From positions 1-62,020 of the forward strand of contig NZ_QKZL01000021.1 in NCBI RefSeq assembly GCF_003253995.1: a stretch of DNA of 62,020 nucleotides, written 5' to 3'. Positions 53,158 through 62,020 of the stretch are shown here, one piece after another (within the stretch, counting starts at the first letter, position 1; every line of letters begins with the position of its first letter). Source of the DNA: Palleronia aestuarii. Lineage in GTDB: Bacteria; Pseudomonadota; Alphaproteobacteria; Rhodobacterales; Rhodobacteraceae. The notes beneath the pieces are model-generated. The model had not been told where the DNA came from and did no database searches. It saw only the letters and a program-made list of their open reading frames with translations. Both the position numbers and the translations under genes were made by a program.

Positions 53158-55326
53158 ATGAAACCATTCGTCGCCACCTACCGCCTGCAATTGCGTGGCG
53201 ATGTCGATTTCGATGCCGCGGCGTCGTACCTGCCGCTCCTCGGCGCCTACGGGATCAGCCATCTCTACCTCTCGCCGATCTTCACCGCGGCGACGGGCTC
53301 AACGCATGGCTACGACATCACCGATCCGTCGGAGATCGATCCGGTGCTCGGCGGGGAGGAAGGTTTCACGCGGCTCTCGCGGCGGGCGGGGGAAGCGGGG
53401 ATCGGCCTCGTCATCGACATGGTGCCCAATCACACCGCCTTCTCCGTGGAGAACCCATGGCTCCGCGACGTGCTGCGTCATGGACCCGCAAGCAGGTATG
53501 CGAAGCATTTCGACATCGACTGGGCGGCGGGACCGCTGATCATCCCGACACTTGGGGAGACATTCGAGGATATGGTGGCTGCGGGAGAGATCCGGGTCGA
53601 GGATGACGCGATGATCGCCCACGACAAGGCCTATCCGCTCCGCCCCGACGGGCCCGAGACGGACGATCTGGAGACGCTCCATGCGGCGCAGCACTGGCGC
53701 CTCGTCCACTGGCACCACGGCCGCGACAGCGTCACCCACCGCCGGTTCTTCAATGTGACCGACCTCATCGGCATGCGAGTCGAGGATCCGGACGTGTTCG
53801 ACGACATGGACGCCTTGCCGATCCGACTGTCGAAGGACGGGCTCGTCGACGGACTTCGGCTCGACCATATCGACGGGCTCGCCGATCCGACCGAATATCT
53901 CGAGCGACTGAGAAAGCGGCTGCCCGACACGCCGATCTGGGTGGAGAAGATCCTGACGGGCGACGAGACCCTGCCCGACTGGCCCGTCGAAGGGACGACC
54001 GGCTATGAGGCGGGGCGGCGTATCGCGATGCTGCTGACCGACCCGGAGGGCCATGCCCGGCTCGTCGAGCAATGGCAGGAGGTTGCGGGGATCGACAGCG
54101 ACTTCGAGGGCGCGCTCGAATGGGCGAAGGGCGAGGTCATGACCGACGAACTCGCCGCGGAACTGCACCAGCTTATCGCGCTCGCGGGCGAAGTCGTGCC
54201 CGATGCGGGCGCGGAGACGCGGCGCGAGGCTGTGATGGCGCTCCTGCGCGCCTTTCCGCGCTACCGGACCTACATCACCGACGATCACGTGTCCGGAGCC
54301 GATGCCGCGCTGATGCGGAAGGTCGCCGATCACGCCGCCGAATGGGTGCGCGTGCGGGACACGGTCGACGCCCTCACGGACGCGATCGTGACGCCGGGCG
54401 AAGCCCCCACGTTCACGGTGCGGTTCCAGCAGGTGACGGGGGCGCTGCTCGCCAAGGCGCACGAGGACACGGCGGGCTTTCGCTGGAACGCTTATCTCGC
54501 CGCGAACGAGGTCGGCGCCGATCCGGCGGAGGTATCGACCGACGCCGCGGGCTTTACCGCGTGGTGCGCCGACCGGACGCCCCTCGCCCTGACGTTGACA
54601 TCCTCGCACGACACGAAGAGGTCCGAGGACGCCCGGATGCGGCTCGTCGCGATCAGCCGCTGCCCCGACGCGTTCGCGGCGCTGTGGAAGGCGGCCCCGC
54701 CTTCGGACGCGGTAACGCCGAACCGGCGCTGGTATCTGCTGCAATCCGCGCTGGCCATCTGGGACCCGGAGGATTCCGATCTCGAGCAACGGCTCCGCGA
54801 CCATACGATGAAGGCGATGCGGGAGGCGAAGACGACGTCGAACTGGACCCAGCCCGACGAAGACGCCGAAGAAGCCGCGGGCGACTGGGTAGCGGGACTC
54901 GTCGCGGGTTGGCGAAAGGCGGAACCGGAGGCGCTCCGCGAACTCGTCGAGGTCGGTGCGCGGCTTTCTCTCGTGCAGCTTGCTCTGAAGGTGATGATGC
55001 CGGGCGTTCCCGACTTCTATCAGGGCTGCCTTGGTCGCGATCTGTCGTTGACGGACCCGGACAATCGCCGTCCGGTCGATCCGGACACGCAGCGCGCGCT
55101 TCTCGATCGGACCGACCTGCACGGCGACAAGGCGCGACTGAGCCGTGATCTCATCGCGCTCCGGCGCGAGGATCCGGCCTTCTTCGAACACGCGGCCTTC
55201 GCGGTGGAGGGGACCCGCGACATGCTGCGGCTGACACGGACCGGCGACAGGCGGACGATCGCCGTGGAGGCCGATCTGGGCGACGCGGACGGCACGAAGC
55301 GGGTGCGGATCGTCGAAGGCGGCTGA
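53158..55326 (+). CDS. treY: Maltooligosyl trehalose synthase
   Basis: 722 residues, GH13 family. The N-terminus FVATYRLQLRGDVDFDAAAS is characteristic of TreY. Catalytic sites: nucleophile Asp in VDGLRLDHIDGLADP, acid Glu in IWVEKILTGDE, third Asp in TLTSSHDTKRSEDARMRL. Late motifs MPGVPDFYQGCLGRDLSLTDPDNRRPVD are also typical. It converts the reducing end of maltodextrin to a trehalosyl unit. No treZ or glycogen genes lie in the window, so the partner is elsewhere. ATG at 53158 is chosen for the conserved start; an in-frame ATG six codons upstream is possible. Confidence 0.92.
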   Translation: MKPFVATYRLQLRGDVDFDAAASYLPLLGAYGISHLYLSPIFTAATGSTHGYDITDPSEIDPVLGGEEGFTRLSRRAGEAGIGLVIDMVPNHTAFSVENPWLRDVLRHGPASRYAKHFDIDWAAGPLIIPTLGETFEDMVAAGEIRVEDDAMIAHDKAYPLRPDGPETDDLETLHAAQHWRLVHWHHGRDSVTHRRFFNVTDLIGMRVEDPDVFDDMDALPIRLSKDGLVDGLRLDHIDGLADPTEYLERLRKRLPDTPIWVEKILTGDETLPDWPVEGTTGYEAGRRIAMLLTDPEGHARLVEQWQEVAGIDSDFEGALEWAKGEVMTDELAAELHQLIALAGEVVPDAGAETRREAVMALLRAFPRYRTYITDDHVSGADAALMRKVADHAAEWVRVRDTVDALTDAIVTPGEAPTFTVRFQQVTGALLAKAHEDTAGFRWNAYLAANEVGADPAEVSTDAAGFTAWCADRTPLALTLTSSHDTKRSEDARMRLVAISRCPDAFAALWKAAPPSDAVTPNRRWYLLQSALAIWDPEDSDLEQRLRDHTMKAMREAKTTSNWTQPDEDAEEAAGDWVAGLVAGWRKAEPEALRELVEVGARLSLVQLALKVMMPGVPDFYQGCLGRDLSLTDPDNRRPVDPDTQRALLDRTDLHGDKARLSRDLIALRREDPAFFEHAAFAVEGTRDMLRLTRTGDRRTIAVEADLGDADGTKRVRIVEGG

Positions 55327-55362
55327 CGCCTAGAGGGTTCTGCCGGCCCAATGCCCCGATAC

Positions 55363-55384
55363 CGCGGCGGACCGGTCCGCCGCG
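55363..55384. promoter_or_regulatory. 22-bp perfect palindrome between treY and mrpA
   Basis: CGCGGCGGACC at 55363-55373 is followed directly by its exact reverse complement at 55374-55384. With no loop it may fold as a hairpin of 9 bp around a four-base turn and act as the treY terminator, or be a dimeric regulator site before the mrp operon (start at 55468). No T-run. Confidence 0.5.
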
Positions 55385-55467
55385 ACGGATGACGATAGGT
55401 CAAAAATTCGTCAGGCCGGGGGGTGGGGGGCATTGCCCATCCGGCGGCGTTTGCGGATAGTCCCCCC

Positions 55468-58332
55468 ATGTCGCTATTCCTGATCGTCGCATTGCCCTTT
55501 CTGGGCGCCCTTCTCCCGGGCCTCATGATAAAGGCAGGCCGTCAGGCCTGCTTCTCCGCGACCTTTCTGGTCACCTTGACGGCCTTCGTAGGCCTCGTGA
55601 GCCAGGCGCCGGCGGTACTCCGCGGCGAGACGGTCACGGCCCGTGTCGAATGGCTGCCGGGCCTCGGTATGAACGCGAACCTCTTCCTCGATCCGCTGGG
55701 CCTCTTCTTCGCCGGGCTGATCCTCGGGATCGGGCTCCTCATCGTGGCCTATGCCCGCTCGTATCTCTCCCGCGACGACAATATGGGTGAGTTCTTCACC
55801 TATCTGCTGCTCTTCCAGGGCGCGATGGTCGGCATCGTGCTTTCCGACAACATCCTGATGCTGCTGGTCTTCTGGGAGCTCACTTCGCTTTCCTCCTTCC
55901 TGCTCATCGGGTTCTGGAAGCACCTGCCCGAAGGCCGGCAGGGCGCGCGGATGGCTCTGACGGTCACCGGGATGGGCGGGCTCGCCATGATCGGCGGGAT
56001 GCTGCTTCTGGGCGAGATCGTCGGCAGCTACGACCTGACGGTCATCCTCGAGAACCGCGATCTGATCCAGGCGTCGCCCCTCTACATCCCGGCGCTCCTG
56101 TTGATTCTCCTTGGCTGCTTCACGAAATCGGCGCAGTTTCCCTTTCATTTCTGGTTGCCGCACGCGATGGCGGCGCCCACGCCCGTATCCGCCTATCTCC
56201 ACTCCGCGACGATGGTGAAGGCGGGGATTTTCCTCATGGCACGGATGTGGCCTGTCCTCTCCGGTAGCGACGCATGGTTCTGGCTCGTCTCGGGCGCGGG
56301 GCTCGCAACGATGGTGATCGGCGCCGTTATCGCGCTCTTCAAGCACGATCTGAAGGCCCTCCTCGCCTTCTCCACGGTCAGTCACCTGGGCTTCATCACG
56401 TTCCTCCTCGGCACAGGGACGGGGTTCGGAGCGCTTGCCGCGGTGTTCCACATCCTCAACCATGCAGCGTTCAAATGCGCGCTCTTCATGACCGCGGGCA
56501 TCATCGACCACGAGGCGCATACCCGCGACATCCGTCGCCTCGGCGGGCTTCGCACGCTCATGCCCGTGACCTTCGTGATCGCGACGCTCGCAGCACTCGC
56601 CATGGCGGGATTCCCTCTTCTCAACGGCTTCCTGTCGAAGGAGATGATGCTCGAGGAGGCGCTTCATACCTCCTTCTTCGGCACCCATTGGTTCGTCCCC
56701 GCGGCGGCGACCCTCGGCGCGCTCTTCTCCGCCGCCTATTCGTTCCGCTTCATCTTCCATACCTTCTTCGGGCCGGTTCGTGACGATTACCCGGCAAAGC
56801 CCCACGATCCGGGCGCGAAGCTCTGGATCCCGCCCGCGATCCTCATCATTCCCGTCGTGGGAATCGGCCTCCTGCCCTTCCTCGTGGAGCCTTTCGTCTT
56901 CTTCGTGACCGAGGCCGTCCTCGGCGGCACGGCCGAGATCCCCGAAGGATATCACCTCGCGATCTGGCACGGCTTCACGATCCCGCTCCTGATGTCGGCC
57001 ATCGCAGTCGTCGGCGGCGCGCTTCTCCTTATGGCGTTCGCACCGCTCTCGCGCGCCTGGGAGACTATGCCGCGGCCGGAGGCGAAGGGGATCTTCGACG
57101 CGGTGATCGCCGGTTGCGTGACCGTCGCCCGCACCGTGACCGGACGTCTCCACGACGGCAGCTTCACCCGCTTCGCCGCGATCTTCGTCGTGACGGTCGT
57201 GGTGGTCGGCGTCTACGCCTGGATCGGCGGCGAGCCGGCGGCCGAGAGCCGAGCGAGCCTGCCCATCACCGCAAACGCGCTTGCGGCCTGGGGCATGCTG
57301 ATCGCCGCGGCGGGATTCCTCGTCGCCTATCACCGCAACCGCCTCGCCGTGCTCATCCTCATGGGCATCATCGGACTCATGGTCTCGGTCGCATTCAACT
57401 ACTTCTCCGCCCCCGACCTTGCGCTCACGCAGATCTCCGTGGAGGTCGTGACGATCATCCTATTGTTGCTCGCGCTGAACTTCCTGCCCGATTACAGCCC
57501 GAGGGAATCGACCCTGCCAAGGCGGGCGCGGGATGCCGCGATCGCGGTGGTGGGCGGCGGCGCGGTCGCGATGTTGACCTATGCCGTGCTTCTGACCGGT
57601 CCCGTTGAAGCGCCGATCTCCGACTATCACCTGCAGAATTCCTACGTGGGCGGCGGCGGCACCAACGTCGTCAACGTCATCCTCGTGGACTTCCGCGGCT
57701 TCGACACGTTCGGGGAGATAACCGTGCTCGGCATCGCGGCGCTCGTCATCTACGCGCTGACGGAGACGATCCTGTCCAGCACGGCACGCGCGCGGCTCCT
57801 GAACCGCGGTTACGAGACACCGAAGGCGGGCGACGCCCACCCGCTCATGATGGTGGTCCTCACCCGCGTGATCATGCCCGTCATCCTCCTCGTGGGCTTC
57901 TACATCTTCCTGCGCGGCCATAACGAGCCCGGCGGCGGCTTCATTTCCGGCCTGATCGTCGCGATCGCTGTCGTGATGCAGTACATGGCGAGCGGCTTCG
58001 CCTGGGCGGAGAAGCGCCAGCGCTTCCCCTATCACGGGATCGTCGGCGCGGGCGTCCTGATCGCGGGGCTGACCGGTATCGGATCGTGGTTCGTGGGCGA
58101 GCCCTTCCTGACCTCGGCCTTCGGTTATTTCCGCATCCCGCCTTTCGAGAAATTCGAACTCGCGACGGCGATGGCCTTCGATCTCGGCGTCTTCCTCGCC
58201 GTGGTGGGTGCGGTGATGCTGTCACTCGAGAGTTTCTCGCGGCTCGGACGCCGCGCCGATACGGAGGTGAGCGAGCACCCGATGGATATCGACCCGTCCC
58301 GTGAAGCGACCCGAGCGGCGGAGGGAGCCTGA
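55468..58332 (+). CDS. Mrp Na+/H+ antiporter subunit A fused to subunit B
   Basis: 954 residues. Residues about 1-770 are MrpA: proton-pumping domain of the NuoL type with FFTYLLLFQGAMVGIVLSDN, LIGFWKHLPEG, FTKSAQFPFHFWLPHAMAAP-type sites and GTGTGFGALAAVFHILNHAA. From about residue 795 an MrpB-type module follows (VILLVGFYIFLRGHNEPGGG, then LGVFLAVVGAVML), giving the fused group 2 form called PhaAB in rhizobia. Roughly 24 membrane segments. It catalyses sodium or potassium efflux for protons together with subunits C-G, encoded next. ATG 55468 begins the first helix. Confidence 0.92.
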   Translation: MSLFLIVALPFLGALLPGLMIKAGRQACFSATFLVTLTAFVGLVSQAPAVLRGETVTARVEWLPGLGMNANLFLDPLGLFFAGLILGIGLLIVAYARSYLSRDDNMGEFFTYLLLFQGAMVGIVLSDNILMLLVFWELTSLSSFLLIGFWKHLPEGRQGARMALTVTGMGGLAMIGGMLLLGEIVGSYDLTVILENRDLIQASPLYIPALLLILLGCFTKSAQFPFHFWLPHAMAAPTPVSAYLHSATMVKAGIFLMARMWPVLSGSDAWFWLVSGAGLATMVIGAVIALFKHDLKALLAFSTVSHLGFITFLLGTGTGFGALAAVFHILNHAAFKCALFMTAGIIDHEAHTRDIRRLGGLRTLMPVTFVIATLAALAMAGFPLLNGFLSKEMMLEEALHTSFFGTHWFVPAAATLGALFSAAYSFRFIFHTFFGPVRDDYPAKPHDPGAKLWIPPAILIIPVVGIGLLPFLVEPFVFFVTEAVLGGTAEIPEGYHLAIWHGFTIPLLMSAIAVVGGALLLMAFAPLSRAWETMPRPEAKGIFDAVIAGCVTVARTVTGRLHDGSFTRFAAIFVVTVVVVGVYAWIGGEPAAESRASLPITANALAAWGMLIAAAGFLVAYHRNRLAVLILMGIIGLMVSVAFNYFSAPDLALTQISVEVVTIILLLLALNFLPDYSPRESTLPRRARDAAIAVVGGGAVAMLTYAVLLTGPVEAPISDYHLQNSYVGGGGTNVVNVILVDFRGFDTFGEITVLGIAALVIYALTETILSSTARARLLNRGYETPKAGDAHPLMMVVLTRVIMPVILLVGFYIFLRGHNEPGGGFISGLIVAIAVVMQYMASGFAWAEKRQRFPYHGIVGAGVLIAGLTGIGSWFVGEPFLTSAFGYFRIPPFEKFELATAMAFDLGVFLAVVGAVMLSLESFSRLGRRADTEVSEHPMDIDPSREATRAAEGA

Positions 58333-58333
58333 C

Positions 58334-58684
58334 ATGGAATTTCTCGTCGCATCGGCGATCGGTGTGCTCACCGCCGCCGGCATCTACCTTGTCCTTCGGC
58401 AGAGGACGTTCCCCGTCATCATCGGGATTTCGCTGCTTACCTATGCCGTGAACGCCTTTCTCTTCATCTCCGGCCGGCTCACCCTCAACGCCGCACCGGT
58501 GCTCCAGGACGGGGTGTCGCACTACGCGGATCCGCTTCCGCAGGCCCTGGTCCTGACGGCGATCGTCATTTCCTTCGGGATGACGGCGGTCGTGGTGATC
58601 ATCGCGCTCGGAAGCTGGCTCGCCTGCCAGGACGACCTCGTCGATACGCCCCCTGATGGGGATGGACCCGGAGGCGCGCGATGA
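58334..58684 (+). CDS. Mrp Na+/H+ antiporter subunit C
   Basis: 116 residues, three membrane segments, NuoK-like. GVLTAAGIYLVLRQRTFPVI, GISLLTYAVNAFLFISGRL and DPLPQALVLTAIVISFGMTA carry the conserved Glu-less MrpC pattern. It starts 1 bp after the AB gene stop and overlaps the D gene by 4 bp. Confidence 0.93.
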   Translation: MEFLVASAIGVLTAAGIYLVLRQRTFPVIIGISLLTYAVNAFLFISGRLTLNAAPVLQDGVSHYADPLPQALVLTAIVISFGMTAVVVIIALGSWLACQDDLVDTPPDGDGPGGAR

Positions 58685-60300
58685 CCCATTGGACCGTCCT
58701 TCCCGTCGTGCTTCCGGCGATGCTCGGCGCGATCATCGTGCTCGCCACCCGGTTTCACCTGTCTCTCGCGCGGGTCTTCTCAATGGCGGGTACGCTGGCG
58801 CTCCTGGTGCTCGCCCTCGGTCTGTTCTGGCGCGCCTCCGACGGGACGATCTCGCTTTACCAACTCGGCGACTGGGCCGCGCCATTCGGGATCGTACTGG
58901 TCGCCGACCGGCTCAGCACGCTCATGGTGCTTCTCACGGCTCTCCTCGCCGTCCCGGTCGTGCTCTACGCGATCGGCTCCGGCTGGGATGCGCGGGGGCG
59001 GCATTTCCATGCGCTCTTCCAGTTCCAGCTGATGGGGATCATGGGGGCGTTCCTGACCGGCGACGCATTCAACCTGTTCGTGTTCTTCGAGATCCTGCTC
59101 ATCGCCTCCTACGGGCTGATGATCCATGCCGGAGGATCGGCACGGCTTCGGGCCGGGACACAGTACGTTCTCTACAACCTCCTGGGCTCCACGCTCTTCC
59201 TCTTCGCTCTCGGCACGATCTACGCGGAGACGGGCACCCTCAACATGGCGGACCTCGCAGTCCGGGTCGCGGCGATCGATCCCGACGCCTCTGCAGGCAT
59301 CCGGGTGGCCTCCGTGCTGCTGCTGGCGGTGTTCGCGATCAAGGCGGCGATCCTGCCGTTGCATTTCTGGCTTCCGGGCAGCTACGCCGAAGCCCCGGCC
59401 CCCGTCGCGGCGCTCTTCGCGATCATGACGAAGGTCGGTGCCTACGGCATCATCCGCTTCTACACGCTGGTCTTTCCGCCCGAACTTTCCCTGACGAACG
59501 GGCTCTTCGACACGTGGCTTCTGCCCGCGGCGCTGCTGACGCTAGCGATCGGCATGATCGGGGTGCTCGGCGCACGGGAGGTCGGGCGGCTTGTGGCTTT
59601 CTCGGCCGTGGGCTCGATGGGCATGATGCTCATAGCCGTCGCCGCGTTCACGCCGCAGGGTATCGCCGCCGCGCTTTATTATGCGGTCCATTCGACCTTC
59701 GCGGCGGCCGTCCTGTTCCTCGTCGTCGACCTCGTTCGGGAGCGACGTGGCGAGGTCGCGGGACGGCTTGATCCCACGAACCCGATGCAGGGCGGCGCGA
59801 TGGTCGCGGGCGCCTATTTCGTTGGCGCCATCATCATGTGCGGGCTGCCGCCGCTTTCGGGATTTCTCGGCAAGCTCCTCGTCATGGACGCGGTGCGCGA
59901 CGTCGCGTGGTTCGGATGGGCCTGGGCCGTCATCCTCGCCTCCTCCCTCGTGGCGATCGTCGGCTTCTCGCGAGGTGGCTCGGAAATCTTCTGGAAATCG
60001 CACGAGGTCGCCATCGGACATCCCGGCGAGGAAACGGAAGCCGGCGAGAGAAACGTCGCCGATCCCGCCGCCCCACCGGCCGTGATGCAGATGGTGGCGA
60101 TCGGGCTCCTGATCGCCGCGTCGGTCGCGGCGACGGTCTTCGCCGGCCCTTTGCAGCGGACGCTCATGGCCACGTCCGACCAGCTTTTCGCGCCGGAGCC
60201 CTATATCTCGACAGTGATGGAGACACCGGGCAAAACGATCACCCATGGCTACGAAAGCGCGGAGGGCGACGCGCCACCGACACCGGACGAGGAGCATTGA
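58681..60300 (+). CDS. Mrp Na+/H+ antiporter subunit D
   Basis: 539 residues, about 14 membrane segments, NuoM/NuoN-like. GDAFNLFVFFEILLIASYGL, the Lys-bearing IKAAILPLHFWLPGSYAEAP and GREVGRLVAFSAVGSMGMML-type helices are present, with FFWKSHEV-like SEIFWKSHEVAIGHPGEE near the C-terminus. It forms the second proton channel of the complex. Starts in the overlap ATGA with mrpC, ends 1 bp before mrpE. Confidence 0.94.
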   Translation: MTHWTVLPVVLPAMLGAIIVLATRFHLSLARVFSMAGTLALLVLALGLFWRASDGTISLYQLGDWAAPFGIVLVADRLSTLMVLLTALLAVPVVLYAIGSGWDARGRHFHALFQFQLMGIMGAFLTGDAFNLFVFFEILLIASYGLMIHAGGSARLRAGTQYVLYNLLGSTLFLFALGTIYAETGTLNMADLAVRVAAIDPDASAGIRVASVLLLAVFAIKAAILPLHFWLPGSYAEAPAPVAALFAIMTKVGAYGIIRFYTLVFPPELSLTNGLFDTWLLPAALLTLAIGMIGVLGAREVGRLVAFSAVGSMGMMLIAVAAFTPQGIAAALYYAVHSTFAAAVLFLVVDLVRERRGEVAGRLDPTNPMQGGAMVAGAYFVGAIIMCGLPPLSGFLGKLLVMDAVRDVAWFGWAWAVILASSLVAIVGFSRGGSEIFWKSHEVAIGHPGEETEAGERNVADPAAPPAVMQMVAIGLLIAASVAATVFAGPLQRTLMATSDQLFAPEPYISTVMETPGKTITHGYESAEGDAPPTPDEEH

Positions 60301-60301
60301 G

Positions 60302-60805
60302 ATGACGCGCCACATCTTCAAGCGCCTTCTGCCGCACCCGATGCTCACGCTCCTGCTCGTCGTGGTCTGGTGTCTGCTGAACAACACGATCGGACCCGGG
60401 GCCATCGTCTTCGGCGCGATCCTCGGGCTCGTCATCCCCGCGGTGACGGCCCCCTACTGGCCGGATCGCCCATCGGTGCCGCAGCCATGGGGCATGCTGG
60501 TCTACATATTCATCGTGCTCTGGGACATTATCGTCGCGAATGTCGTGGTGGCCCGGATCATTCTCTTCAAGAGCAATGCCGACATGAAGTCGGCCTGGGT
60601 CCGCATACCGCTCGATCTGCGCAAGCCAGAAGCCATCACCATCCTCGCGGGCACGATCACTCTCACACCCGGGACGGTCAGCGCGGACCTCTCCTCCGAC
60701 GGTACGGAGCTGCTCGTCCACGCGCTCCATGCCCCCGATCCGGACGCGGTCCGCGACGAGATCAAATCCCGCTACGAACGCCGCCTGAAGGAGCTTTTCG
60801 AATGA
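60302..60805 (+). CDS. Mrp Na+/H+ antiporter subunit E
   Basis: 167 residues. Two to three N-terminal membrane segments (PMLTLLLVVVWCLLNNT; WGMLVYIFIVLWDIIVANVV) and a cytoplasmic tail with ITLTPGTVSADLSSDG and LLVHALHAPD, the MrpE hallmark. The stop overlaps mrpF (ATGA). Confidence 0.93.
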   Translation: MTRHIFKRLLPHPMLTLLLVVVWCLLNNTIGPGAIVFGAILGLVIPAVTAPYWPDRPSVPQPWGMLVYIFIVLWDIIVANVVVARIILFKSNADMKSAWVRIPLDLRKPEAITILAGTITLTPGTVSADLSSDGTELLVHALHAPDPDAVRDEIKSRYERRLKELFE

Positions 60806-61071
60806 TCGACATCGCCCTCTACATCGCGTTCGGCGCGATCGGGCTGGCGCAGGTGCTCGCGATGGTGCGCCTGATCCTCGGGCCCGAGATCGGAGACCGG
60901 ATTCTCGCCCTCGACACGATGGTCATTAACGCGATCGCGCTCATCGTGCTCGTGGGATTCTACTGGGGGACCCAGGTCTATTTCGAGAGCGCGATTATCA
61001 TTGCGATGCTCGGTTTCGTCTCCACCGTCGCCTTGGCACGGTTCGTCCTCCGCGGCGATATCATCGAGTGA
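60802..61071 (+). CDS. Mrp Na+/H+ antiporter subunit F
   Basis: 89 residues, three membrane segments. MVRLILGPEIGDRILALDTM carries the conserved Asp of the MrpF family, followed by INAIALIVLVGFYWGTQVYF and ESAIIIAMLGFVSTVALARF. Coupled to mrpE by overlap. Confidence 0.93.
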   Translation: MIDIALYIAFGAIGLAQVLAMVRLILGPEIGDRILALDTMVINAIALIVLVGFYWGTQVYFESAIIIAMLGFVSTVALARFVLRGDIIE

Positions 61072-61078
61072 GGACGTC

Positions 61079-61459
61079 ATGCTGATCAACGTGCTCATCG
61101 TCGTCATCCTGATCATCGGCGCCTTCTTCACGCTCGTCGGATCGGTTGGACTGCTGAAGCTCAAATCTCCCATGGCGCGTCTGCACGCACCGACGAAGGC
61201 ATCGACGCTCGGGGTGGGATCGCTTCTCCTCGCCTCCATGATCGACGCCTTCGCTCATCGCGAGCCCTCGCTCCACGAGGTTCTGGTGATGGCGTTCCTC
61301 TTCGTCACGGCGCCGATTTCGGCAAATTTCATTGCCAAGGTCCATATCCACCGCCGCTCGAACGTCGATGCCCTCCCCCCGCTCCCGGAGGGAACCGAAT
61401 GGGCGACTCTCGACGCCCCCCCGGACCAGAAGATCGAACCTTCCGAAGGTCTCCGCTAG
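61079..61459 (+). CDS. Mrp Na+/H+ antiporter subunit G
   Basis: 126 residues, three membrane segments. IIGAFFTLVGSVGLLKLKSP, MARLHAPTKASTLGVGSLLL and FLFVTAPISANFIAKVHIHR are the MrpG motifs. The acidic C-terminal tail (EGTEWATLDAPPD) is soluble. It completes the set AB-C-D-E-F-G; the last gene of the operon. Confidence 0.93.
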   Translation: MLINVLIVVILIIGAFFTLVGSVGLLKLKSPMARLHAPTKASTLGVGSLLLASMIDAFAHREPSLHEVLVMAFLFVTAPISANFIAKVHIHRRSNVDALPPLPEGTEWATLDAPPDQKIEPSEGLR

Positions 61460-61816
61460 GCCGCGACCGACGTTACCCGTCGATTACGGCTCAGGGTATC
61501 CGACAGACGTTCCGTCCTACATTTAAAGAAACGAATCAGCAGCCCTGCCGTTGAGGTGGCGCGGCGCGTCTGTGAGCTTGGATGAGTGATGCGGTCTGGA
61601 AACGACGCCGATGCGACTAGAGAGATCGCAGAATCGTGGCGGTACGCGGCAAACGTGTCTCGATGGAGCACGTCGCGATACCGTGCGTCAGCGCTCCTTC
61701 GGACCGAATGGATCACATCCGCCATATAGCGGATGCGTCTGTCGTACGCCCGGCTGGGCCGAGCGGTTCGCAAGGCTGCCCCGGGCCGGACCCGGGACCT
61801 TGCGGGGTGGATCAGA
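61460..61816. other. Intergenic region between mrpG and tuf, no recognised gene
   Basis: 357 bp. It holds the likely tuf terminator at 61769-61804. I looked for a tRNA, because tRNA genes often flank tuf, and found no clover-leaf. Open frames here have no ribosome binding site or recognisable sequence. Confidence 0.5.
61769..61804 (-). terminator. Hairpin downstream of tuf, terminator candidate
   Basis: CGCAAGG at 61769-61775 pairs with CCTTGCG at 61798-61804; inside, CCCGGG at 61780-61785 pairs with CCCGGG at 61791-61796. The structure begins 13 bp after the tuf stop on the minus strand. A T-tract is absent. Confidence 0.5.

Positions 61817-62020
<204 letters not shown>

Noticed and set aside
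61460-61816. tRNA gene beside tuf
   Set aside because: No clover-leaf with T-loop GGTTCGAAT-like sequence and CCA-side stem was found on either strand.

Overview
The window looks like chromosome of a high-GC alphaproteobacterium of the Rhodobacteraceae (Roseobacter group). The basis is strong GC bias at third codon positions, an IS5/IS903-group transposase of the type common in that family, a BLUF photosensor, a protein with a PEP-CTERM-like (VPLPA-type) tail, the Hsp20-DUF1150 pair and a fused MrpAB subunit. Housekeeping genes (rpsD, metG, purEK, panBC, ettA, tuf) argue for the main chromosome rather than a plasmid. Species cannot be read from the sequence. All functions are assigned by recognising motifs and family features; no database search was run.

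Layout. 1-3041: the cut end of an IS5-type element, then a sugar-type solute-binding protein and a ROK regulator. 3511-6957: a compact sulfate uptake operon (binding protein, CysT, CysW, CysA). 6967-17107: a catabolic island. Six genes on the minus strand encode a complete CUT1-type ABC importer, an APH-fold small-molecule kinase and a class III PLP enzyme of the phospho-lyase type. Divergent from them lie a BtpA/SgcQ-family gene, an FGGY kinase and a DeoR regulator. 17309-24041: a second catabolic island with an M20 hydrolase, SDR dehydrogenase, a tightly overlapping 65-codon small ORF and a HAD phosphatase on the minus strand, opposite an FGGY kinase and a GMC oxidoreductase. 24118-28295: sodium:alanine symporter, UspA, RimK and an AstE-like deacylase. 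28555-31439: VPLPA-type exported protein, BLUF protein, EttA.

31444-33910 is the oddest part. It holds an AT-rich, foreign-looking gene with a HEPN-like RN-x3-H motif, a decayed REP-associated tyrosine transposase (RAYT) with a stop in place of its conserved Trp, a small exported protein, a 48-codon basic ORF with an internal 18-bp tandem duplication, and an array of eleven exactly 11-bp-spaced repeats upstream of a cold-shock gene.

34071-49420 is ordinary core genome: cold-shock protein, ParA-like ATPase, ExoD, lytic transglycosylase, NhaC antiporter, DUF4396 protein, S4, PanC/PanB, CsbD, hydroxyacid dehydrogenase, SH3 protein, P-loop kinase, DUF1150/Hsp20, DUF465, PurE/PurK. 49430-62020: lipase-like hydrolase, MetG, ZntB, TreY, the full Mrp (AB fused, C, D, E, F, G) sodium/proton antiporter operon, and the 3' end of tuf.

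Main leads: the kinase/phospho-lyase/CUT1 island, the 11-bp phased repeat array, the HEPN-like foreign gene beside the RAYT remnant, and the nested 65-codon ORF.
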